Shown here piece after piece: positions 50,729-59,558 of a DNA stretch of 64,000 nt. Where the stretch lies: assembly GCF_026153295.1 (NCBI RefSeq), contig NZ_CP110616.1, positions 1 through 64,000 on the forward strand. Reading direction: 5' to 3'. Both the position numbers and the translations under genes were made by a program. The notes beneath the pieces were generated by a model that saw only the letters and a list, made by a program, of their open reading frames with translations, did no database searches and was not told the DNA's origin. Source of the stretch: Rhodococcus antarcticus. GTDB lineage: Bacteria; Actinomycetota; Actinomycetes; Mycobacteriales; Mycobacteriaceae. Each line of letters begins with the position of its first letter. The stretch's first letter is position 1.

Positions 50729-51406
50729 ATGAATTACCCCCTGGGTGATGAGCTGGCGGGACCACCAGCAAGTCTTTCGTTTCGGCACGACCCGAGGACG
50801 ACCGCCCTCGTTGTCGTCGATGTGCAAAACGACTTTTGCGACCCGGCCGGTGTCTGCGCCGCTGCCGGCAACGACGTCGCCGCCGCAGTCGCTATGGTCC
50901 CTCGTCTGGAGCACCTTCTCGTGGCTGCACGAGCCGCAAAAGTGCTCGTCGTCTTCGTCCAGACCACGCACGACGACACGACGGACAGCCCGGCTTGGGT
51001 GTCTCGGCGGTCCATCACTGCCGCGGCGACGCGGGCCGCCGACTCGATCTGCCGCACTGGCTCATGGGGGGCGAAGCTTTATCGTGTGAGCCCGGAGCCG
51101 GGTGAGCCGATCGTGGTCAAGCACCGGTACTCCGCCTTCGCCGGGACCAACCTGGATGTCGTCCTGCGCAGTTCGGGTATTACGTCCTTGCTCCTTGCCG
51201 GTGTATCGACCGACGTCTGCGTGGAGTCGACCTTGCGCGATGGGTTGTTCCACGAGTACAACGTGTCGCTTGTCGAGGACTGCTGCGCCAGCTACCACGC
51301 CGGCGCCCATGCTGCGACCGTCAGCACGGTGGAACAGTACTTCGGCGAGGTGACGAGCAGCAGGCACTTAGCGAACGCTTGGGGGCCCGCGGTGCCGATC
51401 CAATGA
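50729..51406 (+). CDS. isochorismatase-family cysteine hydrolase
   Basis: A 225-residue protein with the full catalytic triad: Asp31 in VVVDVQNDF, Lys131 in IVVKHRYSAF and Cys164 in VSTDVCVEST with the usual cis-peptide region. Family members hydrolyse amides, N-carbamoyl compounds or isochorismate. Given the catabolic neighbourhood, an amidase or hydrolase acting on an aromatic or heterocyclic intermediate is likelier than siderophore synthesis (inference). ATG 50729 has GGAGAGA upstream. Confidence 0.87.
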   Translation: MNYPLGDELAGPPASLSFRHDPRTTALVVVDVQNDFCDPAGVCAAAGNDVAAAVAMVPRLEHLLVAARAAKVLVVFVQTTHDDTTDSPAWVSRRSITAAATRAADSICRTGSWGAKLYRVSPEPGEPIVVKHRYSAFAGTNLDVVLRSSGITSLLLAGVSTDVCVESTLRDGLFHEYNVSLVEDCCASYHAGAHAATVSTVEQYFGEVTSSRHLANAWGPAVPIQ

Positions 51407-51438
51407 CGTGGGCGCCGCTCAGTGCACCGGGGTCGCCG

Positions 51439-53367
51439 TTACAGGAACTCGTAGTCCGATGCGTTCGGCCGCCGGGTCATGTCCCAGTAGTCCAGGGTTG
51501 AGTGCGGCCAGTTTTGCGAGACCCGGCCTGTCGCGTTCTTGTACCAGTTGGTGACGCCGGGGGCGCCCCAGGCCATCAGCTGATTCGCCTCGTCGACCCT
51601 CTGGTTGTAGGCCTCGAAGACCGGGGCTTGGACATCCATGGCCCGGTGGCCTGTTGTGAGCAGTAGGTGCAAGCACTCTAGGACGTAGTTCATTGCCAGC
51701 TCGGAGAACATGACGATGCTGCCGTTGAGGACCAGGTTGGTGTTCGGTCCGTACAGGCAGAACAGGTTTGGGAACCCGGGCACGGTGATCCCCAGGTAGG
51801 CCCGTGCGTCACCAGCCCATGTCTCGTGCAGGTCAGCACCGCCGCGACCGGTCACCGACATGGACGCGAGGAAGTTCGACGCTGAGAAGCCCGTTCCCCA
51901 GATGATGACGTCGAGCTCGTGCTCCACTCCGTCGGTGGTCCGGATTCCGCTCTCGGTGACCTCCTCGATCCCGTCGGTCACCAACATCACGTGCTCCTTG
52001 TGGAGCGTTTGGGCCCAGACTCCGTTGTCCCGGAGCATCCGCTTTCCGTAGGGCGGGTAGGCCGGCAGGACCTTGTCCAGCAGGTCCGGCCGGTGCAGGT
52101 ACTGGTTGCGGATGTGGTCGGTGAGGACCGAGCGTAGGGAGTCATTGGCCGCAGAGACTGCGCCGGCGCCCTTCCACTCGGGGTCGACCACGGCGAAGTC
52201 CCGCATGCCCTCGACTGCGATCCAGAACTGGTAGAAGCGGAACCACCGGTGGTACTGGGGCACGTGCTGGAAGAGATATTTGAGCCCGTCGGCGATGTCG
52301 TCGTGGTAGCTGGGTGCGGGCAGGGCCCAGGGGGGTGTCCGCTGAAAGATGCGCAGTTCGGCGACCTCGTCGGCGATGCTGGGGATGACCTGGTAGGCGC
52401 TTGCGCCGGAGCCGACCACTCCCACGCGGAGACCAGCGAGGTCGACGTCGTGATCCCAGCGGGCGGTGTGGAAGGAGGGTCCGCGGAAGTGGTCTCGGCC
52501 GGGGATTGAGGGGTAGGAGGGCTGGTTCAGTTGTCCTACGGCGCTGATGACGGACTGGCAGCGTAGCTCTGACGCCTGTCCGTCGGGACCGCGTGTGGAG
52601 ACCGACCAGGAGCAGTCCGTCTCGTTGAACTTCAGTGCCGTTACCTCCACGCCGAACCGTATGTGTGGGCGGAGGTCGAAGTCGGTGGCGATGCGGTGGA
52701 AGTAGCCCCGGATGTCCGGCTGCCTTGAGTACTGCTGGGGCCAGTCGTCCTTCTGGGCGAAGGAGTAGCTGTAGGCGAAGTTGTTCGTGTCGAGTCGGCA
52801 GCCGGGGTAGTCGTTCTCGAGCCACACGCCCCCCACGTCCGCGTTGCGTTCCAGCACGGTGAAGGGGATGCCAGCCTCGTGGAGCTTGTGGGCGGCGGCG
52901 AGGCCGGACATTCCGGCACCGACCACGACGACGGACAGCTCAACGTCGGGTGCCACCGCCGGTTTCGTCCAGCGGCGCCCCTCCTGGTCGGCTGTCGTGA
53001 TCCCCAGCTCCTGCAGCGCGAGGTCTTCGTAGCCCTCGGCAAGCTCTCCCGTCACGTACTGCACGATCGCGCGCAGGGTCTCCGGTGTGGGCTCGTCGGC
53101 CACGACCGACCCGCCGTCGCGGAAGCGGCGCAGCGCGGTCAGGGCGCGTGCACGACAGAGAGCCTGCAGATCGGCGGGCATGCCCCCTTGAGGCGCGATC
53201 AGAGCGTTCTTGCCCCGCCGGGGAGGCTGGAGCTCGGGCGCGACCAGGCTCAGGTCTCCGGTGACGTAGGCCAGGGTGGCCATGAGGGGTACGAGCTCGG
53301 CGTCCTGGAGCGCGCGCTCCAGGGTGCGCTCGTCGTTGATCGGTGCCGCCGCACTGTTCATGGCCAT
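51439..53367 (-). CDS. Baeyer-Villiger flavin monooxygenase, HAPMO-like
   Basis: A 642-residue FAD/NADPH enzyme with a ~135-residue N-terminal extension, as in 4-hydroxyacetophenone monooxygenase. The FAD loop GAGMSG is at 150-155, the BVMO fingerprint FRGPSFHTARWD at 294-305 and the NADP loop GSGASA at 319-324. It inserts oxygen beside a ketone carbonyl to give an ester or lactone. GAGGAA precedes ATG 53367. It is the last gene of the minus-strand catabolic/transport unit, so a ketone is probably part of the imported substrate's pathway. Confidence 0.88.
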   Translation of the reverse strand: MAMNSAAAPINDERTLERALQDAELVPLMATLAYVTGDLSLVAPELQPPRRGKNALIAPQGGMPADLQALCRARALTALRRFRDGGSVVADEPTPETLRAIVQYVTGELAEGYEDLALQELGITTADQEGRRWTKPAVAPDVELSVVVVGAGMSGLAAAHKLHEAGIPFTVLERNADVGGVWLENDYPGCRLDTNNFAYSYSFAQKDDWPQQYSRQPDIRGYFHRIATDFDLRPHIRFGVEVTALKFNETDCSWSVSTRGPDGQASELRCQSVISAVGQLNQPSYPSIPGRDHFRGPSFHTARWDHDVDLAGLRVGVVGSGASAYQVIPSIADEVAELRIFQRTPPWALPAPSYHDDIADGLKYLFQHVPQYHRWFRFYQFWIAVEGMRDFAVVDPEWKGAGAVSAANDSLRSVLTDHIRNQYLHRPDLLDKVLPAYPPYGKRMLRDNGVWAQTLHKEHVMLVTDGIEEVTESGIRTTDGVEHELDVIIWGTGFSASNFLASMSVTGRGGADLHETWAGDARAYLGITVPGFPNLFCLYGPNTNLVLNGSIVMFSELAMNYVLECLHLLLTTGHRAMDVQAPVFEAYNQRVDEANQLMAWGAPGVTNWYKNATGRVSQNWPHSTLDYWDMTRRPNASDYEFL

Positions 53368-53494
53368 GGGTGTTTCCTCGCTGTCGTCTTCACGGGTGCA
53401 CCCCACCCAGGCCGAGAGGGCAGGGGGCGGTTCGGCGCAGAGCGTGCGGGCAGCAGCGGTCGGCGTTCACGCTGCCGGCCGTGCCGCTGGAGCC

Positions 53495-54304
53495 TCAGGC
53501 GTGGCCTGCGACCGCGGCCGGAGCCGGGGCGTGCTGTGCTGTTGACGAGGAGTTCTGGATCAGCTTGAGGACGTCGGTCCGCAGGTGCGCGAACGCCGGG
53601 AGGTCCTTGGTGTTGATCTGGTTCCGCGGACGCGCCAGGTCGATGTGAAACTCGCCGGTGACTCGCGATGGGGACGTGCTGAGGGCGAGGACCCGGTCTG
53701 CAAGGTAGACGGCCTCGTCGATGTCGTGCGTGACGAGCAGCACCGTCATGCCATAGGTGGACCAGAGGTCCAGCATGAGGTCTTCGAGCTCGCTGCGGGT
53801 CTGGGCGTCGACGGAGGCGAAGGGTTCGTCCATGAGCAGCACCTCGGGCCGATAGGCCAGCGCCCGGGCGATGGCGACGCGCTGCTGCATGCCACCGGAG
53901 AGCTGCCAGGGGTACTTCTCGGCCGCCGCGGTTAGTCGTACCGCCGCCAGCGCCTCGTCGGTGACCGCCGCCCGTTCCTTTTTGTCCATGCTGCGGTACC
54001 GGAGGGGAAGCTCCACGTTGTGTCGTACCGTCATCCAGGGCATGAGGGAACGGCTGTAGTCCTGGAAGACGAAGGCCATCTTCTCAGGGGGCCCGGTGAC
54101 CGGCTGGCCGTCGAACAGGACGGTCCCGGACGTGGGCTCGAGCAGGCCGGACAGGCAGCGCAGCAGGGTCGTCTTGCCGCATCCTGATGGGCCGACGAGG
54201 CAGGTGAAGGACCCGGCTTCGATGGTGAACGAGACGTCGCCAACTGCGGTGGTGGCCCCGGCGCCGTGCCCGTAGGACTTGGACAGGTTGTGGACTTCCA
54301 GCAT
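53495..54304 (-). CDS. NitT/TauT-type ABC transporter ATPase
   Basis: A 269-residue ATPase of the SsuB/TauB group: Walker A GPSGCGKTT (38-46), Q-loop VFQDYSRSLMPW, signature LSGGMQQRVAIARAL, Walker B VLLMDEPF and switch His in LLVTHDIDEA. It powers the importer formed with the two permeases encoded upstream. Confidence 0.93.
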   Translation of the reverse strand: MLEVHNLSKSYGHGAGATTAVGDVSFTIEAGSFTCLVGPSGCGKTTLLRCLSGLLEPTSGTVLFDGQPVTGPPEKMAFVFQDYSRSLMPWMTVRHNVELPLRYRSMDKKERAAVTDEALAAVRLTAAAEKYPWQLSGGMQQRVAIARALAYRPEVLLMDEPFASVDAQTRSELEDLMLDLWSTYGMTVLLVTHDIDEAVYLADRVLALSTSPSRVTGEFHIDLARPRNQINTKDLPAFAHLRTDVLKLIQNSSSTAQHAPAPAAVAGHA

Positions 54305-54340
54305 CGTGAGTCTCCGTAGTCGTGGGTCAAGCGTCGTGGG

Positions 54341-55111
54341 TCATGCATCGATATGGCCGCGCAGGCCGGCGTGCCACCGAAGGGCCCGTCGCTCCGCGGC
54401 CAGGAACAAGATGTTGAAGACGAACCCGAGGACGCCGATCACGACGATGCCCGACCACATCGCCGGAATCTGGAACTGGCGCTGGCTGAGCAGTACGAAG
54501 TAGCCGATACCGTCGGTGCTGGCCAGCATCTCGCTGATGACCATCAGGGCTAGTGCGATCGACAGCGAGGTACGCATGCCGGCGAAGACCTGCGGCAGGG
54601 TGGCGGGCACGATGACGCGCCGGACCCGTGCCGAGACGGGCATCTGGTAGGCCCGTGCGGTGTCGAGCAGTGTGGGATCGACCGAACGAACGCCGTCGAT
54701 CGTGTTAAGCAGAACCGGCCACACGGCACCAAAAGCGATGATGGCGATCTTCATCCCGTCGCCAATACCGAGGACGAGGATGCCGAAGGGGATGAGGACC
54801 GGCGCCGGCAGTGCCCGAAGGAACTGCACAATCGGGTCGAGAGCGTCGGCGAGCCAGCGGTTGAGCCCGATGAGCAGTCCGCCCGCAGCGCCGAGCAGGC
54901 ACGCCAATCCGTACCCGATCAGGAACCGGTACAGGCTGGGGAGCCCGTTGTTGACGAGGCCACCGGGCAGCCAGTTCACCCGCAGGGCCTTCCAGATGTC
55001 GCCGAGCGTGGCGAGGTAGAACGAGTGCGAGGACTGCGTGATGAGGAACCAGGCGAGCAGGACCGCGACCGGCCCGATCAGCTCGAGGGAGATGATCCGC
55101 AGGCGGCTCAC
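54341..55111 (-). CDS. NitT/TauT-type ABC transporter permease
   Basis: A 256-residue inner-membrane permease with about six helices and the EAA-type loop (VDPTLLDTARAYQMPVSARVRRVIVPATLP) that contacts the ATPase. GTG 55111 overlaps the stop of the other permease gene by 4 bp, so the two are coupled and probably form a heterodimer. Confidence 0.92.
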   Translation of the reverse strand: MSRLRIISLELIGPVAVLLAWFLITQSSHSFYLATLGDIWKALRVNWLPGGLVNNGLPSLYRFLIGYGLACLLGAAGGLLIGLNRWLADALDPIVQFLRALPAPVLIPFGILVLGIGDGMKIAIIAFGAVWPVLLNTIDGVRSVDPTLLDTARAYQMPVSARVRRVIVPATLPQVFAGMRTSLSIALALMVISEMLASTDGIGYFVLLSQRQFQIPAMWSGIVVIGVLGFVFNILFLAAERRALRWHAGLRGHIDA

Positions 55112-55947
55112 AGGGTGACCCCGCGGACCGAGACGTGCCACGCCAGCACGCGCTTCTCGACGAGGCGGACGAGGAGGTTGATCAGCAGCCCCAGAAGGCC
55201 GGTGACAGCGACCAGGGCGTACATCGTGGTCGTGGCGTTGACCGACTGGGCGTCCAAGATGAGGCGACCAATCCCCGGCGCACCGACGACGATCTCCGCC
55301 GTCACCGCCAGGATGAGCCCGATCGCCGCACTGATGCGCAAGCCGGTGGCGATGTAGGGCATGGCGCTGGGCAGGACCACCTTCACAAACCGTGCGTGGG
55401 CAGGCAGCCCGTAGACGCGAGCCGTGGCGAGGACCGTCGGGTCAACGTCACGAACGCCGTACATGGTCTGGAAGAGCAGCGGCCACGTGCAGGCGAAGAC
55501 CACAAGGAAGACCTTCATTTCCAGGCCGGCCCCGAAGACCAGCACGGCCAAGGGCACCAGGGCCACCGAGGGGATCGGCCGGAGGAACTCCACGACGATG
55601 CGGGAAGCATGGAAGAGGGGCTTGACCGAGCCGATCAGCAAACCAGCCGGGACGGCCACAACCACCGCGAGGAGCAGGCCCGCGGCCCAGCCCGCCATGG
55701 TCTGGCCGACCGCCACCCAGAGTGTCGCCTGCGTGAGCTCGTGCAGTAGCTGCAGGAAGGTCAAGGAGACCGGGGGGAAGTACTGCGCCGGCAGGAGCCC
55801 GCTGCGGCTCGCCGCTTCCAGGAGAATCAGAGCGGCGAGGACACCGAGCCCTCCGCGGACCGCGGCCGCCGGGAGCAGCCACGGCGTCTTCGACCCGCGG
55901 GCAAACCCCGCCCGTTGCCCTGAGGCGAGGTTGGTGATGAGAGCCAT
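55108..55947 (-). CDS. NitT/TauT-type ABC transporter permease
   Basis: A 279-residue permease, about six helices, with EAA loop VDPTVLATARVYGLPAHARFVKVVLPSAMP. ATG 55947 follows no strong ribosome site. A hairpin terminator stands between this gene and the binding-protein gene upstream. Confidence 0.9.
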   Translation of the reverse strand: MALITNLASGQRAGFARGSKTPWLLPAAAVRGGLGVLAALILLEAASRSGLLPAQYFPPVSLTFLQLLHELTQATLWVAVGQTMAGWAAGLLLAVVVAVPAGLLIGSVKPLFHASRIVVEFLRPIPSVALVPLAVLVFGAGLEMKVFLVVFACTWPLLFQTMYGVRDVDPTVLATARVYGLPAHARFVKVVLPSAMPYIATGLRISAAIGLILAVTAEIVVGAPGIGRLILDAQSVNATTTMYALVAVTGLLGLLINLLVRLVEKRVLAWHVSVRGVTL

Positions 55948-56058
55948 GTGACGCAGTGAACACCCATGACCCCTCCTACGGAACAAGCAGGGAACGCGAT
56001 TCTGTCAGGAGGAATATCAAGGGCGCCGCGCAACAAGACTTGGTGACGCACAGCGCCC

Positions 56059-56096
56059 CTGGTGCCTGTCCGTGCGGACGCACGGACAGGCACCAG
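56059..56096. terminator. strong hairpin inside the ABC transporter unit
   Basis: A perfect 18-bp inverted repeat (CTGGTGCCTGTCCGTGCG and its complement) with a 2-base centre, 36 bp past the binding-protein stop and ~110 bp before the first permease. Such hairpins often raise binding-protein mRNA over permease mRNA. Confidence 0.75.
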
Positions 56097-56131
56097 AGGG
56101 CGGTCGAGCGAACTGTGCGTTGAGCGGGCCC

Positions 56132-57118
56132 TCAGGCGCCGGGGAGCACGTTGTCCTTGATATTGGGCACTGCGGTCAGGATGCCGTACTTGACCATGCT
56201 CTCGGCGACCTGCTGCATGGATCCGAAGTCAACGTTCTGGTTCCACACCGGTAGCGAGACCCCGGCGACCTTCTCTGCCGGGACGCCCTGCAGCTTTGCT
56301 AGGGCCGCCTTGAACTCGTCAGGGTTCTTGGCGACGTAGTCGGCGGTCCGGGTGTGCGCTTTTTGGAACTTCGTCACGGCATCAGGGTTCGCGGCCGCCC
56401 ACTTGGTCGAGGTGGCGATGAGGCCGATCTGCATGCTCGGGTCGTACTCCGCGTAGGGGTACATGATGGCCCGGTTGCCCTTGGCCAGGCCGATGCTGCT
56501 GAAGGGCTCGATAATCCAGATCGCATCGACCGACTGCTTCGCCAGGGCGGCAAGCATGTCCGGGAAACCGACCTCCACGAACTTGACCTGCGAGGAGTCG
56601 ATCCCTGCCTTGTCGAGGGCGCCCCGGATGGTGATGGTCCCGATGTTGTTGAGGTTGTTGACCGCGATGGTCTTACCTGCGAGGTCGCCGGGCTTCTTGA
56701 TCGGAGAGTCGGCGGGCACCTGGACGGTGGAGAAGTCGGCCTTGGGATCTGCTGTGGCGGCGCTACCCGGTCCCACGAGGCTCAACGGGAGCCCTTGGGC
56801 GCGGGCGTTGACCCAGGTGACCACGTCGTTGCCCGTCAGGTCGGTCGCACCGGACAGGACGCTTGTAACCTGCTGGGAACCGCCAGGGATGGGGGTGACG
56901 GTGACGTTAAGGCCTTCGTCTTTGTAAAAGCCCTTGTCGACACCGAACTGCATGAACAGCTGCGGGATGCCCGGGGTCTCGCCCACGTTAATCGCCACCG
57001 TGCCGTCCGCAGCGGGCTGCGCCGCCGACCCACCACCACCGCCGCAGCCCGCGAGCAGCAGCGTGCTGACGGCGAGGACGGCGGTGGCGATCCTCCGAGT
57101 CGTGCGTATCCGGCGCAT
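56132..57118 (-). CDS. ABC transporter substrate-binding lipoprotein (NMT1/TauA-like)
   Basis: A 328-residue lipoprotein with lipobox LLLAGCGG and an SBP_bac/NMT1 fold (ETPGIPQLFMQFGVDKGFYKDEGL, GATDLTGNDVVTWVNARAQG, GDLAGKTIAVNN). Families of this type bind taurine, aromatic sulfonates, phthalate or related organic acids. ATG 57118 has AGGACA upstream. Together with the neighbouring hydroxylase and monooxygenase, an aromatic acid or ketone ligand is a reasonable inference. Confidence 0.9.
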   Translation of the reverse strand: MRRIRTTRRIATAVLAVSTLLLAGCGGGGGSAAQPAADGTVAINVGETPGIPQLFMQFGVDKGFYKDEGLNVTVTPIPGGSQQVTSVLSGATDLTGNDVVTWVNARAQGLPLSLVGPGSAATADPKADFSTVQVPADSPIKKPGDLAGKTIAVNNLNNIGTITIRGALDKAGIDSSQVKFVEVGFPDMLAALAKQSVDAIWIIEPFSSIGLAKGNRAIMYPYAEYDPSMQIGLIATSTKWAAANPDAVTKFQKAHTRTADYVAKNPDEFKAALAKLQGVPAEKVAGVSLPVWNQNVDFGSMQQVAESMVKYGILTAVPNIKDNVLPGA

Positions 57119-57270
57119 TGCTGTCCTGTCGTCGATGGTCAAGTGAGGGGGAGAGAACCACACATCGCCGCTAGTCGGAATCATTTGGCGACGTGTTCTG
57201 GCAGGTAGAACATCGTGAAACGCGGCCCCGGGCGCCGTCGGCTCGAGGACCGTCCTGAGGGTGCGCCGGC

Positions 57271-58497
57271 TCAGCGGGCGTACCCCGCGAGCGTCTCGTA
57301 GCCGCCGATGATGCGACGCATCTCCTCGTGGGAGATGACGTCGTTGATGTCGGCGAACGGCTGATCGCCCGTCCGCTCGTACACCTCGCGCAAGATGGCG
57401 TCCGGGGGGTTCGTCCGGTTGGTCGTGACGATTTGGGCAGTGACCGGCAGGCGCTCATGTTCGTACGCCGTGAGAGCTTCGGCGGTGGAGTGCGGCGGTG
57501 AGTCCAGCAGCTGTTGGGCCAGGATGCGTGCGTCCAGGATCGACTGTCCGGCCCCGTTCGAGCCGCGGGGCACCATGGGGTGTGCGGCGTCGCCCAACAC
57601 CGTGAGCCGACCGAAGCTCCAGCGGTCCAGGGGGTCTTGGTCGACCATCGGGTACTCCAGGACGACTTCGGAGGACCGCATCAGCGCCGGGACGTCGAGC
57701 CAGTCGAAGTGCCAGTCGTCGAAGGCGGCGATGAAGTCCTCGAGCCGGCCCGTGCGGTTCCAGTCTCGGCGGTGGTGCTGGGGAGTTTCAATCTCCGCTA
57801 CCCAGTTGACCAGCTGCCGACCCTGGGTATCGACGTTGTTGCGGATCGGGTAGACGACGAGTTTGCCGGTCGTCAGCCACCCCGCACGCACCATCGACGC
57901 ACCGGTGAGGAAGGGTTCGGCGACGGTGACCCCGCGCCACATGTTGACACCGGAGTACCGGGGTGCGCCCTCGTCGGGGTGCAGCATCTTCCGTATCGCG
58001 GAGTGGATGCCGTCGCAGCCGACGACGGCGCGACCTCGCTGCGGTGGCAGGGCATCGCCGTCAGGGTCGATGAAGTGCGCCACGGCGCTCTCGTCGTCCT
58101 GGGTGGCGCCGGTGCACCGCCAGCCGGTGACGACGCTGTCGGCACCGAGACGGTCGAGGACGGCGGCGAGGAGCACTCCCTGGAGGTCGCCTCGATGGAT
58201 GGAGTACTGAGGCACTTCGTAGCCAGCCGCCAGGCCTGCTGGCTGCCGATAGATCAGCTGACCGAAGCGGTTGTAGAACGCGGACTCCTCCGTGAGGACC
58301 GCGACGGAGGACAGCTCCGCTTCAAGTCCGAGGCGTGTCAAAGCCCGCGAGGCGTGGGGGAGGACGTTGATGCCGACCCCCACCGGCGCGATTTCGGCGA
58401 CCCCCTCATAGACGCGGCAGGGGATGCCGACCGCGTGCAGCTCGAGAGCCAAGGTCAGCCCACCGATGCCGGCGCCGATGATGACGACGTTGTCCAT
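57271..58497 (-). CDS. FAD-dependent aromatic-ring monooxygenase
   Basis: A 408-residue class A flavoprotein monooxygenase: GAGIGG (8-13) for FAD, a central VVGCDGIHSAIR for NADPH/FAD and the GDAAHPMVPRGSNGAGQSILDA flavin-ribityl motif. Salicylate 5-type, 3-hydroxybenzoate 6-type and related hydroxylases share this build and length. The gentisate pathway lies only two regulators away, so production of gentisate from a hydroxybenzoate is the best guess for substrate; the sequence alone cannot say which. It heads the minus-strand unit. Confidence 0.87.
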   Translation of the reverse strand: MDNVVIIGAGIGGLTLALELHAVGIPCRVYEGVAEIAPVGVGINVLPHASRALTRLGLEAELSSVAVLTEESAFYNRFGQLIYRQPAGLAAGYEVPQYSIHRGDLQGVLLAAVLDRLGADSVVTGWRCTGATQDDESAVAHFIDPDGDALPPQRGRAVVGCDGIHSAIRKMLHPDEGAPRYSGVNMWRGVTVAEPFLTGASMVRAGWLTTGKLVVYPIRNNVDTQGRQLVNWVAEIETPQHHRRDWNRTGRLEDFIAAFDDWHFDWLDVPALMRSSEVVLEYPMVDQDPLDRWSFGRLTVLGDAAHPMVPRGSNGAGQSILDARILAQQLLDSPPHSTAEALTAYEHERLPVTAQIVTTNRTNPPDAILREVYERTGDQPFADINDVISHEEMRRIIGGYETLAGYAR

Positions 58498-58625
58498 GGT
58501 TCTCCTTCGGCGGCCACGTGGGCCGTGCGGTGGTGATTGGCCGCCGAAGGCCTGCTGTACGCGCGTCGACGAGCCGTGTCGCTTCCTTGCCTGCCAAACG
58601 CTCAGGTCGAACGAGCGTAGCGTCG

Positions 58626-58665
58626 TGCGGAACGTCTCCAGGAGTCATTTCTGTTCTGCGGAACG
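58626..58665. promoter_or_regulatory. repeated TGCGGAACG motif, candidate IclR operator
   Basis: TGCGGAACG occurs at 58626-58634 and 58657-58665, 31 bp apart (three helical turns). The second copy lies within GTTC-TGCG-GAAC, an inverted repeat. It sits between the divergent hydroxylase (minus) and IclR (plus) genes, where a self- and target-regulating site is expected. Confidence 0.45.
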
Positions 58666-58788
58666 CGTGGCGTAAAGACATCAACGATGCGACGTTATCC
58701 ACGGTCCAGGACGCTGAGCCTGGCGTCGGCCGGCGAGGGAACCCCGTCCCGGCCTCTCCCACCACGCTTCTGCAGAAGAGGACGGACG

Positions 58789-59550
58789 ATGGGCGAAGGC
58801 GCTGCGGCAACTGGTATCGGCTCAGCGGCGAACGCTCTGCGGGTGTTGCTCCTGCTCAAGGACCGCCGATCCGTTCGGGTGACCGATGTGAGTGACGAGC
58901 TGGGGGTGGGAAGGTCCACCGCCCACCGGTTGCTCGCCACTCTTGTCCAGTACGACTTCGTCACCCAGGACCGAGCCACTCGGGCCTACCGGCCCGGCCG
59001 GGTCTTTTTCGAGCTGGGCCTGGCGGCCGTCGGCGACCTCGAGGTGCGCCGCAAATCTCGCCGCCACGTCGAAAGGCTGTCTGCGGCGGTTGGCGAGACT
59101 GTGCACCTGCTGGTCCTCGAGGGGCCTGGCGCGCGGTTCGTCGATGGAGTCGAGGGCGAGCACCCGGTGAGGGTGGGTCTGCGCATCGGCCAGCTGCTGC
59201 CGGCGAGTACGACGTCGGGGGGTAAGGCGCTCCTTGCCGAGCTGCCCTTCGAGGACGTGAAGGCGCTCTACCCCGACGGACTCCCACGCCTGACAGAGGA
59301 GACGATCACGCTGTTCTGCGCACTGGAATCTGAGCTGCAGGCTGTCCGGGAGCAGGGGTACGCCCTGAACAGAAGCGAGAGCACCAGAGGGCTGACGGCG
59401 GTAGCCGTGGTGATCCGGGACGCGCGTGAACGGGCGGTCGCAGCCCTCGCGGTGTCCATGCCCAGCGCGCATCTAGCAGCGGGTGACCTCCCCCTGCTCG
59501 TGGCTTCCATAGGCGAGGCAGCGGAAGCCATCGGCGCAGACCTCCGCTGA
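58789..59550 (+). CDS. IclR-family regulator 1
   Basis: A 253-residue regulator with N-terminal winged helix (RVTDVSDELGVGRSTAHRLLATL) and C-terminal ligand-binding domain (RVGLRIGQLLPASTTSGGKALLAEL; TAVAVVIRDARERAVAALAVSMP). ATG 58789 has AGAGGA upstream; the upstream frame is leader. Divergent from the hydroxylase/ABC/monooxygenase unit, so it most likely controls that unit in response to its aromatic substrate. Confidence 0.9.
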   Translation: MGEGAAATGIGSAANALRVLLLLKDRRSVRVTDVSDELGVGRSTAHRLLATLVQYDFVTQDRATRAYRPGRVFFELGLAAVGDLEVRRKSRRHVERLSAAVGETVHLLVLEGPGARFVDGVEGEHPVRVGLRIGQLLPASTTSGGKALLAELPFEDVKALYPDGLPRLTEETITLFCALESELQAVREQGYALNRSESTRGLTAVAVVIRDARERAVAALAVSMPSAHLAAGDLPLLVASIGEAAEAIGADLR

Positions 59551-59558
59551 GCGCTTCC

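Noticed and set aside
57171-57458. 95-codon minus-strand frame between the binding protein and hydroxylase genes
   Set aside because: It is an out-of-frame shadow of the hydroxylase 3' end with Arg/Ser/Thr-rich composition.
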